Origin: Mobilisporobacter senegalensis
GTDB taxonomy: Bacteria; Bacillota; Clostridia; Lachnospirales; Lachnospiraceae
Reading direction: 5' to 3'
Length of the DNA: 64,000 bases
Assembly: GCF_003752155.1 (NCBI RefSeq)
Contig: NZ_RJVG01000006.1
Span: 62,001-126,000 of the forward strand
The position numbers and the translations under genes are program-made. The notes under the pieces were generated by a model. It did no database searches. It was not told the DNA's origin and was given only the letters and a program-made list of their open reading frames with translations. Shown in pieces: positions 34,974 to 43,988 of the stretch. Every line of letters begins with the position of its first letter. Position 1 is the stretch's first letter.

Positions 34974-35906
34974 CTATAAAACCATCCGTGCTGCACCATA
35001 AATTCCTGCGTCATTTCCTAATTCTGCTTTTTTTATCATTGTTTTTTTGCATACATGTAATACCTTTTGTCTATAATACTTTGATACTTTATCTACAAAA
35101 AAATCACCTGCATTGGATAATCCACCACCAATAACATATACATCTGGATCAAGAACACTAGTAATAGATGCTAATGCAGTTCCAAGCCAATATCCAGCAT
35201 TCTCAATAACTTGACTTGCCATTATATCACCTGATCTTGCAGCATCAAATATATCCTTCGCTGTCAAACTATCTATATTTTTTAATACTGATAGATTGCT
35301 GGTGCACTCTAATTTTTTTTTCATTTCATTCACAATACCTGTAGCTGAGGACACCTGTTCCAGACACCCCTGTTTCCCACAAGCACAATATGTTGTTTCC
35401 TCATGTAAAATAGGCATGTGTCCAATTTCTCCTGCCGCACCAAAAAATCCAGAAACTATTTTTTCATCTATTACAATACCACTTCCTACCCCAGTACCTA
35501 ATGTAATCATTACTAAATTGTGACTTCCTTTTCCACTTCCTTGCCACATTTCGCCTAATGCGGCAACATTAGCGTCATTTCCTACTTCAATAGGAAGTTT
35601 CAGCAGATTGTTAAGTTCTGCTTTTACATCCCTATTAACCCATCCCAAATTAACACAAGTTGTTACGATTCCGCCTTTAACAGGTCCTGGAATACCAATT
35701 CCCACACCTGCTAATTCTTTTTGATTAATACCCAAAATATCTAACTTATTGTTAATGGATTCAGTGATATCCAGTAATATATGCATTCCATTATCCGTTG
35801 AATCAGTAGGAATCACCCATTTTTCTATAAGTTTGCCACTTTTTCTAAATAATCCTAATTTTGTTGTTGTACCACCTAAATCTATCCCTAAACAATATTC
35901 ACTCAT
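34974..35906 (-). CDS. ROK family sugar kinase
   Basis: A 310-residue kinase without an N-terminal HTH, so an enzyme rather than a repressor. The ATP motif LGIDLGGTTTKLGLF, the sugar site GNDANVAALGE, the GTGVGSGI loop and the ROK zinc motif CACGKQGCLE are intact. It could be a glucokinase or a GlcNAc/ManNAc kinase; placement 6 bp after nagB favours production of GlcNAc-6-P or glucose-6-P for central metabolism. The ribosome site lies within the end of nagB. Confidence 0.92.
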   Translation of the reverse strand: MSEYCLGIDLGGTTTKLGLFRKSGKLIEKWVIPTDSTDNGMHILLDITESINNKLDILGINQKELAGVGIGIPGPVKGGIVTTCVNLGWVNRDVKAELNNLLKLPIEVGNDANVAALGEMWQGSGKGSHNLVMITLGTGVGSGIVIDEKIVSGFFGAAGEIGHMPILHEETTYCACGKQGCLEQVSSATGIVNEMKKKLECTSNLSVLKNIDSLTAKDIFDAARSGDIMASQVIENAGYWLGTALASITSVLDPDVYVIGGGLSNAGDFFVDKVSKYYRQKVLHVCKKTMIKKAELGNDAGIYGAARMVL

Positions 35907-35912
35907 AGAATC

Positions 35913-36677
35913 CTATATCATCTCCTGCCTAAGACTTATTAAAGTGTCTTCGTTTATTTTTGAACATGCCCCTTTATCAGCTACAACAGTAACATCATTA
36001 TGAAACTGTAAAATAGAAGCTGGGACTTTTGGAGTAACTGGTCCATTTAGTACCTGATTTAATATATCAGCCTTATCTTTGCCACTTACAACAAGAAGAA
36101 TTTTTTTAGCCTTGAGGATTGAACGAATACCCATAGTAAAAGCATATTTGGGTATTACTTCCCCTTCTTCAAATAAACGTGAATTTGCTTCAATTGTACT
36201 TTCTGATAATGCAACACAATGAGTACCATTTTTATACTCTTCTCCTGGTTCATTAAATCCAATATGTCCATTATGTCCAAGGCCTAATAACTGTAGATCT
36301 ATTTCTCCTAAGTTCGTAATTACTTGATTATATCTGTCACATTCTGCATCTATATTATCAGCCATACCATTTGGCAGGTTCGTATTTTCCTTTTTAAAGT
36401 TAACATGATAAAAAAAATTCTTATTCATAAAATAATGATAGCTTTGCTTGTGGTTTTCGTCTAATCCCTTATACTCATCAAGGTTTATAGACTTTACTTC
36501 GCTAAAATCTAAATCTCCCTTTTTATACCACTCAATTAACTGCTTATATATTCCAATAGGTGTAGATCCTGTTGCTAGACCTATTACACATTGTGGTTTC
36601 AAAATTATTTTTGCAGATATAATATTGGCTGCTTTTCTACTCATTTCCTGATAATCATTTACTTGATATAGTTTCAT
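35913..36677 (-). CDS. nagB: Glucosamine-6-phosphate deaminase
   Basis: A 254-residue enzyme converting glucosamine-6-phosphate to fructose-6-phosphate and ammonia. Clear motifs are GLATGSTPIGIYK, NLDEYKGLDENHKQSYHYFM and LGLGHNGHIGFNEPG with the catalytic histidine. It is the first gene after the structured terminator that follows the solute-binding protein gene. Its presence argues that the imported sugar yields an amino sugar. No nagA deacetylase is in the window. Confidence 0.96.
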   Translation of the reverse strand: MKLYQVNDYQEMSRKAANIISAKIILKPQCVIGLATGSTPIGIYKQLIEWYKKGDLDFSEVKSINLDEYKGLDENHKQSYHYFMNKNFFYHVNFKKENTNLPNGMADNIDAECDRYNQVITNLGEIDLQLLGLGHNGHIGFNEPGEEYKNGTHCVALSESTIEANSRLFEEGEVIPKYAFTMGIRSILKAKKILLVVSGKDKADILNQVLNGPVTPKVPASILQFHNDVTVVADKGACSKINEDTLISLRQEMI

Positions 36678-36713
36678 ATGTAAGATGCCTACTTTCCGTA
36701 ATTTAATAAAAGA

Positions 36714-36781
36714 AAAAGGCCACCAGTTGTGTAATCCATTGCTTCAAATCTACTAAAATTACACATAAAAGGTGGCCTTTT
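36714..36781 (-). terminator. Large hairpin terminator between solute-binding protein gene and nagB
   Basis: Outer arms AAAAGGCCACC / GGTGGCCTTTT pair perfectly, with an inner TGTGTAAT/ATTACACA stem, followed by TTTTTCTTTT on the minus strand. It divides the transport part of the locus from the catabolic part and probably lowers expression of nagB and later genes relative to the binding protein. Confidence 0.85.
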
Positions 36782-36793
36782 AAACACACATTA

Positions 36794-36839
36794 AGAGCAA
36801 TCTGTGAGTCTTCACATATCACCTTTGATATGATGCTCT
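36794..36839 (-). other. Predicted three-way RNA junction after the binding-protein gene
   Basis: A closing stem AGAGCA/TGCTCT encloses two hairpins, TGTGA-GTCT-TCACA and TATCA-CCTT-TGATA. It starts 12 nt after the stop codon and before the terminator. Likely roles are 3' stabilisation of the binding-protein mRNA or a 3'-derived small RNA (inference). Confidence 0.6.
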
Positions 36840-36851
36840 AAATCATAGAAA

Positions 36852-38309
36852 TTAATTCTCTTGTGAAGCAAGGAATTCATCAAATTGGCGTTGTACCTCT
36901 GCAATATATTCATCAATACCAGCTTCTTTTAATTTCTTTACGGCTTTTGGATATTCCGTGTCGAAATCTACGAAACCTGAACGAATAGCTGCAAAATCTT
37001 TGAGACCAACTTCTTTTATAGCAGTTTCAATTTCTTTTACATTCTCATTATTAAAATTAAAACCTAAAGTTTTTGAGCGAATTGCATTATCATCCCAGCT
37101 TTTATATAAATCAATATATGATTGATCAATGTCTGGGGAAAATAATTGATAATTCTGGTTTCTGAACATCCATTCATAGAAGAAATCATTATCTGCAATT
37201 TTTTTAATTCTTCCATCAACAATTTCATAATCCTTACCTTCTACCCCATATAATGCAAATAAGTAATTTTCCTCTGAAGAATATAACCAATTAATGAATT
37301 TCATAGCTCCTTCTGGATTTGGTGCAGTTTGTGGAATACATAAAACCTCACCACCAGTTGCTATAATATAACGAGGTTTTTCTTCTGCCAATAGATAGCT
37401 CTTTAACTTTGCATCTGGAGCATTAGCTTTTACAGTATCGATAATCTCGTTTTCTTTACCTAATGAACCCTCTACCCAAGTGTATTGACCTGTTTGCATA
37501 CGAGAATCACGTTCATTATATTTAATTGTTAAATCATCCGAATAATATCCTGACTGATACATTTCACGGTTAAACTTAGCCACTTTTTTAAATGCTTCCG
37601 CCTCATAATAGCTGTATACTTTATTTGTGTCTTCCCCAAATACTATAAGATCCTCTGCAGCTATAAATGTTAATGGCTCATCTTCAAAATATCTTGTCAA
37701 TGGTTTAAAAATGATATCCGAAGGTCCCTTTAAATCTGGAAACTTTTCACTTGTTCTTTTTGCAAATTCTTTTAGATCTTCCGCAGTATTTAATTTTGTC
37801 ATTCCTACTGCATCCATAATATCCTGACGTACACACACCAACTGGTACATTGCTGAAGACGGAGCATACGAGGAAGGAATGCCGTAAATATCACCGTTAA
37901 TTGTCGCCCCTTCCAATTGTTCTTTTGGAAGTACTTTAAGCATATCTTGACCATATTGGTCAATCAAATCGTTCAAAACTCTAGCCTGTTTTTTATTAAC
38001 CATTGTAGAGAGACTTGGAAGCCCATCCCAATATAAATCTATAGGCTCGTTTGCTGCCAGCATAATATCTTTCTGTTCCCAATACTGATCCCATGGCACA
38101 TAAATCACTTCTACTTTTACATTAAGATCTTCTGCCATTTTTTCTGCAAATTCATTCTCCATAAATTCTGACATCCTTTCACCTTCATCTCCAGGATATA
38201 GAATGGTAAGTGTCTCAAGTTTGTCATCTGTTTTACTGCTACACCCTCCTATAATACTAACGGCAATTAGCATTATAGTCATAAGAGCTAATCTTTTTAG
38301 CTTTTTCAT
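36852..38309 (-). CDS. Sugar ABC transporter solute-binding lipoprotein, LplA-like
   Basis: A 485-residue lipoprotein with a signal peptide and lipobox (SIIGGC). The mature domain is a family 1 extracellular binding protein: VIYVPWDQYWEQKDIMLAAN near residue 65, then LNDLIDQYGQDMLKVLPKE, and it ends in a DUF3502-like C-terminus as in LplA. AGGAGG precedes the ATG. It is the last gene of the import segment and is followed by a stabilising structure and terminator, consistent with the high expression binding proteins need. Confidence 0.92.
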   Translation of the reverse strand: MKKLKRLALMTIMLIAVSIIGGCSSKTDDKLETLTILYPGDEGERMSEFMENEFAEKMAEDLNVKVEVIYVPWDQYWEQKDIMLAANEPIDLYWDGLPSLSTMVNKKQARVLNDLIDQYGQDMLKVLPKEQLEGATINGDIYGIPSSYAPSSAMYQLVCVRQDIMDAVGMTKLNTAEDLKEFAKRTSEKFPDLKGPSDIIFKPLTRYFEDEPLTFIAAEDLIVFGEDTNKVYSYYEAEAFKKVAKFNREMYQSGYYSDDLTIKYNERDSRMQTGQYTWVEGSLGKENEIIDTVKANAPDAKLKSYLLAEEKPRYIIATGGEVLCIPQTAPNPEGAMKFINWLYSSEENYLFALYGVEGKDYEIVDGRIKKIADNDFFYEWMFRNQNYQLFSPDIDQSYIDLYKSWDDNAIRSKTLGFNFNNENVKEIETAIKEVGLKDFAAIRSGFVDFDTEYPKAVKKLKEAGIDEYIAEVQRQFDEFLASQEN

Positions 38310-38373
38310 AACATTTCCTCCTTTTTTTTATCTATGTTTAGCTTCTTAGGCTTAACATCAATTATCATTTATC

Positions 38374-39273
38374 CTATTCTTTTACGGCGCCAGTCATTAT
38401 CCCTTGAACAAAGTGCTTTTGTACCAGAGGATATAAGAAAATAATTGGCCCAATGGTTATTACTGTCACTGCCATTTTAACTGTTTCCATTGGTAACGTT
38501 ATACCAGCAGATGCACCCGCCGGAATACGCCCTGAACTTATTGCATTAACATTAGATAATATTGTGTATAAATAATACTGTAATGGAAATAAATCTTTAT
38601 CATTTATAAAAATCAGAGCATTCCACCAATCATTCCAGTATTGTAATGCATACATTAAGCCAACTGTCAATACAGCAGTTTTACTTAAAGGGATTGCTAT
38701 CTTCCAATAAATCGTAAAATAATTCGCACCATCAATTTTCGCTGCCTCATACAAAGAAGGAGAAATACTCGAAAAATATGTACGCATTAGGAACATATTC
38801 CACACACTAAAAATAGATGGAAGAATTAATGCTAGAATATTATTTTTTAAATTATAATAATTTACACATACTACGTACCAAGGAATTAAACCCGCTGAAA
38901 AGACAATTGTAAAATTAGAAATAAAAGCTATAATATTCCGATATTTTAAAGTCCTTATAGATATTGCAAAGGCCATCATACTAGTAATTATCATTGCACC
39001 GACAGTACCTACCACAGTGATAAAAATAGTAATACCATATGATTTTAAAATTTGCTTTCCACTATTCAAAAACATATAATGATATGTATCAAGAGTAAAA
39101 TCTTTAGGAATAAGCGAATAACCAAACCTTACAATATCCTTTTCTGAAGAAAGCGATGCACTCAAGGTAAGAATTAACGGATATAGACAGATTACTCCAA
39201 AAAAACCTATGAAACAGTAAGCAATTATACTGATACTTCTATCACTAAATGATTTTTTTCTTTTATTATTCAT
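38374..39273 (-). CDS. Sugar ABC transporter permease, LplC/YtcP-like
   Basis: A 299-residue inner-membrane permease with six helices. The EAA loop that contacts the ATPase is present (YEAAKIDGANYFTIYWKIAI). Its start overlaps the stop of the preceding permease by one base. No ATPase gene is in the cluster, so a shared MsmX-type ATPase elsewhere is expected for this transporter class. Confidence 0.94.
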   Translation of the reverse strand: MNNKRKKSFSDRSISIIAYCFIGFFGVICLYPLILTLSASLSSEKDIVRFGYSLIPKDFTLDTYHYMFLNSGKQILKSYGITIFITVVGTVGAMIITSMMAFAISIRTLKYRNIIAFISNFTIVFSAGLIPWYVVCVNYYNLKNNILALILPSIFSVWNMFLMRTYFSSISPSLYEAAKIDGANYFTIYWKIAIPLSKTAVLTVGLMYALQYWNDWWNALIFINDKDLFPLQYYLYTILSNVNAISSGRIPAGASAGITLPMETVKMAVTVITIGPIIFLYPLVQKHFVQGIMTGAVKE

Positions 39274-40226
39274 TAAAATAACCCCTCCCCATCATTTATT
39301 TTCTTGGAAACCTTATTAGCAATCGTAACTAATATCAATCCCATAATAGATTGGAATAAACCTATAGCAGTAGAATAAGAAAAGCCTAAGGTACGCATCG
39401 ATTGATATACATAAGTATCAATAACAGTAACTTCGTCAATCAACACAGGATTATTGCCTATGATACCGTAAATCATTCCAAAATCACCATAGAAAATCCG
39501 TCCAATGCTCATTAAGGTTAATATAACTGCTGTTGGTTTCAGCATAGGAATTGTGAGATTTATAATACGTTGAAATTTATTTGCCCCGTCCACCTTAGCA
39601 GCTTCAAAAAGGGAGTGATCAAAATTTGACATTGCTGCCATATAGATGATGGAATTATATCCACTCCATTTCCATACATTTGCAAAAATGATAATTGCTT
39701 TCCAATACTGTGGCTGAGAATACCAGCTAATTGGTTTTACGCCAAAATAAGATAGAATATGATTTACTACACCGACATCTGTTGAAAATAAGCCGTAAAT
39801 GATGGCACCTACAACAACCCATGACAGAAAATATGGGAAAAACATCATACTTTGCGTTAATTTTTTGAAAATTTTACTTTTTATCTCATTTAAAAAAATT
39901 GCAATGCTGATTGGTACTATCAGTCCTAGAATAATCCCAAAGAAATTAATGTATAAGGTGTTATAAGTGACTTTCCACCCCATACTGTTTTTAGCAAAAA
40001 AATATTTAAAATTATCAAGACCTACAAAAGGGCTACCAAATATTCCGTCTACCACATTAAAGTCCGTAAATGCCATCCAAATACCAGAAAATGGTATATA
40101 GCAAAAAAGTAGCATAACTAAAAGACCTGGAACGCACATTAAATATAACATTCTATTTTCTTTTAATTCTCTTAGGATAACATTCTTCTTTTTCTTTGGA
40201 AGTATCATATCATTATTAGATTTCAT
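39273..40226 (-). CDS. Sugar ABC transporter permease, LplB/YteP-like
   Basis: A 317-residue permease with six helices after a basic N-terminus (PKKKKNVILRELKENR). The EAA loop reads FEAAKVDGANKFQRIINLTI. It follows the oxidoreductase gene without a gap and forms a heterodimer with the next permease. Family members import oligosaccharides such as uronate or host-glycan fragments; substrate is not deducible here. Confidence 0.94.
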   Translation of the reverse strand: MKSNNDMILPKKKKNVILRELKENRMLYLMCVPGLLVMLLFCYIPFSGIWMAFTDFNVVDGIFGSPFVGLDNFKYFFAKNSMGWKVTYNTLYINFFGIILGLIVPISIAIFLNEIKSKIFKKLTQSMMFFPYFLSWVVVGAIIYGLFSTDVGVVNHILSYFGVKPISWYSQPQYWKAIIIFANVWKWSGYNSIIYMAAMSNFDHSLFEAAKVDGANKFQRIINLTIPMLKPTAVILTLMSIGRIFYGDFGMIYGIIGNNPVLIDEVTVIDTYVYQSMRTLGFSYSTAIGLFQSIMGLILVTIANKVSKKINDGEGLF

Positions 40227-41513
40227 TTATCTCACCACACTTTTATAATTTGAACTTTCTTCCTGCATCAGTTTTACTTTCATATCGTCTATATCAATAA
40301 TTCGCCCGCTGATTCTTGATTCTTCTGCTGCAAAGGCCATGATATGACTTTCTACTGATTGATCAATCGATGATTTAATCGAGTCACTTTTTCCATTTAA
40401 CACATCTAAGAAGTCATTCATTAGTCCTATGTCACCACCACCATGAGCTCCTTCCACTATTCCAGGATGAATTACTTTTTGCTCATATTGATTTACTGCA
40501 TTAGAAACAAAACGTGTTATCTCTATAATATTGGTGCTGTCATCACCTCGTATCTCACCATTTTCACACATAATTTTTATGGTTCGACACATTTTGTTTG
40601 TAAACCCACTAAGATTAAAACTTACTGTAACTCCATTTTTAAATTCAATTAATGCTACCTGATTATCGCAGACATCATTATCACACCGATATACACATCT
40701 TCCATATAGACCTGTTTCTAATGCCTTAAGAATTCCTTCTTTACTTTGATCCTGAGATAAAAGAGTAGCTGGCCAATTACCGGCAACTGGTAAATATGCT
40801 TTTTTTGCATCAAACCTACAATTTTTAGATGCTTTACAGGTAAGGCAATTGTCCGAACTATTCTCAGGTGCATTTTCTTCTTTAAAGAATTTTAAACTGC
40901 CAAATGAAGAAATACGTTTTGCTTCACTACCCACCAGCCAAGTCAAGATATCCATATCATGACATGATTTCTGCATGATTAATGGACTGGATAAACTTGC
41001 TCGTCTCCAGTTTCCACGTACAAAAGAATGTGCCATATGAAAGTTTCCGATATTCTCATTATGCTGAATTGAAATGACATTACCTAACTCTTTACTATCA
41101 ATGATACTTTTTATGGTTGCAAAAAAATTAGTATATCTAAGCACATGGCATACAACCACATTGAGATTAAGACTGTTTGCTTTTTCTTTAATTTCTAAAC
41201 TCTCCTTAGGATTAGGAGAAATAGGCTTTTCCAATAGAATATGATATCCCAAATCCAGGGCAGCCATTGTCTGGCTATAATGATCCCGATCCATTGATGC
41301 AATTATAATTGCATCTGCAACCTTTCCTAACCGATAAAACTCCTCCACGGTTTCAAATTGCATATCTGCTGAAATCTTAAATGAATCTGCAGCGACCTTT
41401 CTTCTAGTTTTATCAGGCTCTACTACTGCAACAATTTCAGCATTTTTTGAATGGTACGCATATGTTGCATATATCATTCCTCTTTGCCCCGCACCCACTA
41501 ATGCTAGTCTCAA
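40227..41513 (-). CDS. Gfo/Idh/MocA oxidoreductase with a cysteine cluster
   Basis: A 428-residue NAD(P)-dependent enzyme. The Rossmann start is LALVGAGQRGMIYATYAY and the active-site EKP motif is in LLEKPISPNP. The middle holds a cysteine-rich insert (CLTCKASKNCRFDAKKAYL, then CVYRCDNDVC) typical of one sugar-acting subgroup and likely to bind metal. It starts at TTG with AGGAGG 8 nt upstream. Members oxidise or epimerise sugars, and some use transient oxidation to cleave glycosides. In this locus it may process the imported glycan. Confidence 0.88.
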   Translation of the reverse strand: MRLALVGAGQRGMIYATYAYHSKNAEIVAVVEPDKTRRKVAADSFKISADMQFETVEEFYRLGKVADAIIIASMDRDHYSQTMAALDLGYHILLEKPISPNPKESLEIKEKANSLNLNVVVCHVLRYTNFFATIKSIIDSKELGNVISIQHNENIGNFHMAHSFVRGNWRRASLSSPLIMQKSCHDMDILTWLVGSEAKRISSFGSLKFFKEENAPENSSDNCLTCKASKNCRFDAKKAYLPVAGNWPATLLSQDQSKEGILKALETGLYGRCVYRCDNDVCDNQVALIEFKNGVTVSFNLSGFTNKMCRTIKIMCENGEIRGDDSTNIIEITRFVSNAVNQYEQKVIHPGIVEGAHGGGDIGLMNDFLDVLNGKSDSIKSSIDQSVESHIMAFAAEESRISGRIIDIDDMKVKLMQEESSNYKSVVR

Positions 41514-41552
41514 ATTAGTTACCTCCTGTATGTATAATTTTATATTGAATGG

Positions 41553-42854
41553 TTACAGAATTTCACGAATATGTTTAAAGATTAAAATAGCTGTAATCAA
41601 TAATACACTTGTTATAAAAAATGATATCTGTAAATTTGATATTGTATGAAATAAAATATTAATCTCTATAGATTGGGCTACTTTAGAGAATACAGATCCT
41701 AATATTGCTCCTAAAAAGCTAATTACACTTGCTACGGCAGCAGTTACACCCAAATATGCAGTTTTACCCATAACAGGTGCTAAATCAAACTGTAGATTAT
41801 TTGAAGCCATGTTAAATGCTCCATTACTGCTGATAAGCAATATCTGAACTACTGGAACCAATGCCTTTGCGTTATCGTTTGTTACAAAAGTCCATCCCAG
41901 ATAACAGGCTGCTATAATTAATCCATTTATTCTTAATAAAAGAAACCAAGTTGTTGCATCTGCTAGTTTTCCCCATAGATATGTTGCAAACATGCTAACC
42001 ACATTACTTAAGACAGTTACTATTGATATAAAAGAATAACCTAATCCTAATGTAGATAACATGAAAATTGGAATGAACGATACAGAGAATTGTATGGCAA
42101 AATTCCAGATACTTAAAAATAATATGATTTTTCGAAATTTACTATCTTGTAATGGTCTTTTTATTAAATTAACAAGCGGTTCCTTAATGATTTCATGATG
42201 TGTGAGTGGTTCACCAACCTGGGAAATTAATATAAAGTCAAAGATAGATATTAGGAGTGAAATACTAAACATAATTCCAAATCCTATCATGATATTACCT
42301 TGCAATTTGTAATAATCTAATATCTTACTAACCACTATCGAAATAGCAGAAACACATAACATAGCGGTAATATCCTTAATGGCTAGAAATCGTCCTCTAC
42401 CATGTTTTGGAGCTACCGTAAGGGTCCAATTATTTAATCCAGGGGTTACAAACCCTGCAACCATAAAAGCTAAGGTATATATAATCATAATGATGATAAG
42501 AATCATTTTCTTCCCCTGCACCAAGAAGGGAACAAATATTATAGTACCAACAGAAAAGCGAAATATAAAAGCACAAATACATATTAAAAATTTTCTTTGT
42601 CGCAATCGTTCAAATACATATGGAGATATAAGTTGTAAAATACATCCCAATTGGGGAACCGCCCCTATAATCGCACAATACTGTGGTGATGCTCCTAAAT
42701 ATCTTAGAAAGCCAGTAAGAAAGGTTCCTACCGTAAGTGCAAAGATTATCCCAGCAGTTGATCCTTCCAGAATAAGTTTCAATTGGCTTTTATGATAATC
42801 ATCTTCTGTTAATTCTTTGTTGCTAAAATATATCTTCTTTATTTTTCTATTCAT
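41553..42854 (-). CDS. MFS transporter
   Basis: A 433-residue 12-helix protein. An MFS-type loop is visible near residue 85 (FERLRQRKFLIC) and a second conserved loop near 300 (TYLWGKLADATTWFLLL). The subfamily resembles clostridial MFS proteins found in sugar operons. Having an MFS protein beside a full ABC importer suggests either a second sugar or export of a by-product; direction is unknown. AAGGA precedes the ATG. Confidence 0.85.
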   Translation of the reverse strand: MNRKIKKIYFSNKELTEDDYHKSQLKLILEGSTAGIIFALTVGTFLTGFLRYLGASPQYCAIIGAVPQLGCILQLISPYVFERLRQRKFLICICAFIFRFSVGTIIFVPFLVQGKKMILIIIMIIYTLAFMVAGFVTPGLNNWTLTVAPKHGRGRFLAIKDITAMLCVSAISIVVSKILDYYKLQGNIMIGFGIMFSISLLISIFDFILISQVGEPLTHHEIIKEPLVNLIKRPLQDSKFRKIILFLSIWNFAIQFSVSFIPIFMLSTLGLGYSFISIVTVLSNVVSMFATYLWGKLADATTWFLLLRINGLIIAACYLGWTFVTNDNAKALVPVVQILLISSNGAFNMASNNLQFDLAPVMGKTAYLGVTAAVASVISFLGAILGSVFSKVAQSIEINILFHTISNLQISFFITSVLLITAILIFKHIREIL

Positions 42855-42882
42855 ATGTATCCTTTGCCAAAATATTAAGTTA

Positions 42883-43977
42883 CTATTCTGATTCCGGTGA
42901 CTGAGGATCCTCTAATGGATAATATCCTTCCGGATAATAATACTCCCAAACATTTTTCAAATTATCACGGTTTGTGTAGTCAATAGTTAATTCTCCCATT
43001 TTATAAAACCCATCCATATTATTTTGATTGATTGCCATATATACAGGATCATTATTTTTATAAAAAAGGCCAACAGATATAGAATAATTACCTTCTAAAA
43101 GATTTGGAAGCTGTATGATTTCATTATGAATAATATCTCCTACATGCCAGTTTGTTGGTGAATTTAGCAAAGGTATAATATAGGATTCATCTCCCCGCAC
43201 TAATTGTAGTTTTATACATAATTCATTATAACAAGGTGAATCTCCATTATTTGCAAACCAGAAACGCATAGGTAAAACACCATTACTTGATACTTTATCT
43301 GGATAAGTTAACCTTCTTAAAGCTAGCAAAAACCCCAAATCAAGTTTTTTATTAGAGAATCCTGCATGCCATTGTTTTGACTGCCTTATCACCTGAAATC
43401 CACAGGAATCCTCTATTACATGAAGCAGTGTTGGTTTTCTCTCCCAATTACATTGTAAGTTTTGAGAAGCCAAATCTTCACAACAAGAAATCCAATTATC
43501 TTCATTGCAAGAAATCCATAGACCAAAATTCTGATTCTCATTTTTTAAAAAACGGATTAATTCATAGTTATGTACATCTGCAAATAGGGTAATATCTTTG
43601 AATCCTTCAATATATGCATTCCATTCTATAACGTTGTTACCTATGGTAGATATAACAACTCCTATAAGACGAATATCCTTTCCCAAAAAGAAACTACCTA
43701 CTCTTCGAATAAATCTTGCAAAACATTCTTCTGGATAAATATTAATCCAATCTGGGTAATCAGGTTTTAAGATAAGTACTGGATTAGCCGTTTTTGACAC
43801 CTCATCCAAAATAGACTCTAATTTGTAGCAACCCCTTTTTGGTTCTAGATCAGCCCAAGAGCAGTTAATATATGTTATTTGTCCCCTCCCATAATTATCA
43901 GTAGCTGTTTTTAATAAATCAGGCCTTATCTTCTTTGTTTTATAGATTTCATAATTTTCTAATGAATATTTGCCCAT
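42883..43977 (-). CDS. DUF4832-like paralogue with degenerate barrel
   Basis: A 364-residue protein related to the DUF4832 protein upstream: WADLEPKRGCYKLESILDEV aligns with WKEMEPKKGEYRWDILEKKL, and both end in a beta domain followed by a YYPLEDP or YYPMGK motif. The barrel is shorter, and the putative acid/base stretch (GAWGEGG in the paralogue) is replaced by VVISTIGNNVIEWN. No nucleophile region equivalent to VFEACW is apparent. It may be a non-catalytic sugar-binding partner. Function is unknown. Confidence 0.7.
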   Translation of the reverse strand: MGKYSLENYEIYKTKKIRPDLLKTATDNYGRGQITYINCSWADLEPKRGCYKLESILDEVSKTANPVLILKPDYPDWINIYPEECFARFIRRVGSFFLGKDIRLIGVVISTIGNNVIEWNAYIEGFKDITLFADVHNYELIRFLKNENQNFGLWISCNEDNWISCCEDLASQNLQCNWERKPTLLHVIEDSCGFQVIRQSKQWHAGFSNKKLDLGFLLALRRLTYPDKVSSNGVLPMRFWFANNGDSPCYNELCIKLQLVRGDESYIIPLLNSPTNWHVGDIIHNEIIQLPNLLEGNYSISVGLFYKNNDPVYMAINQNNMDGFYKMGELTIDYTNRDNLKNVWEYYYPEGYYPLEDPQSPESE

Positions 43978-43988
43978 ATAAATCCTTT

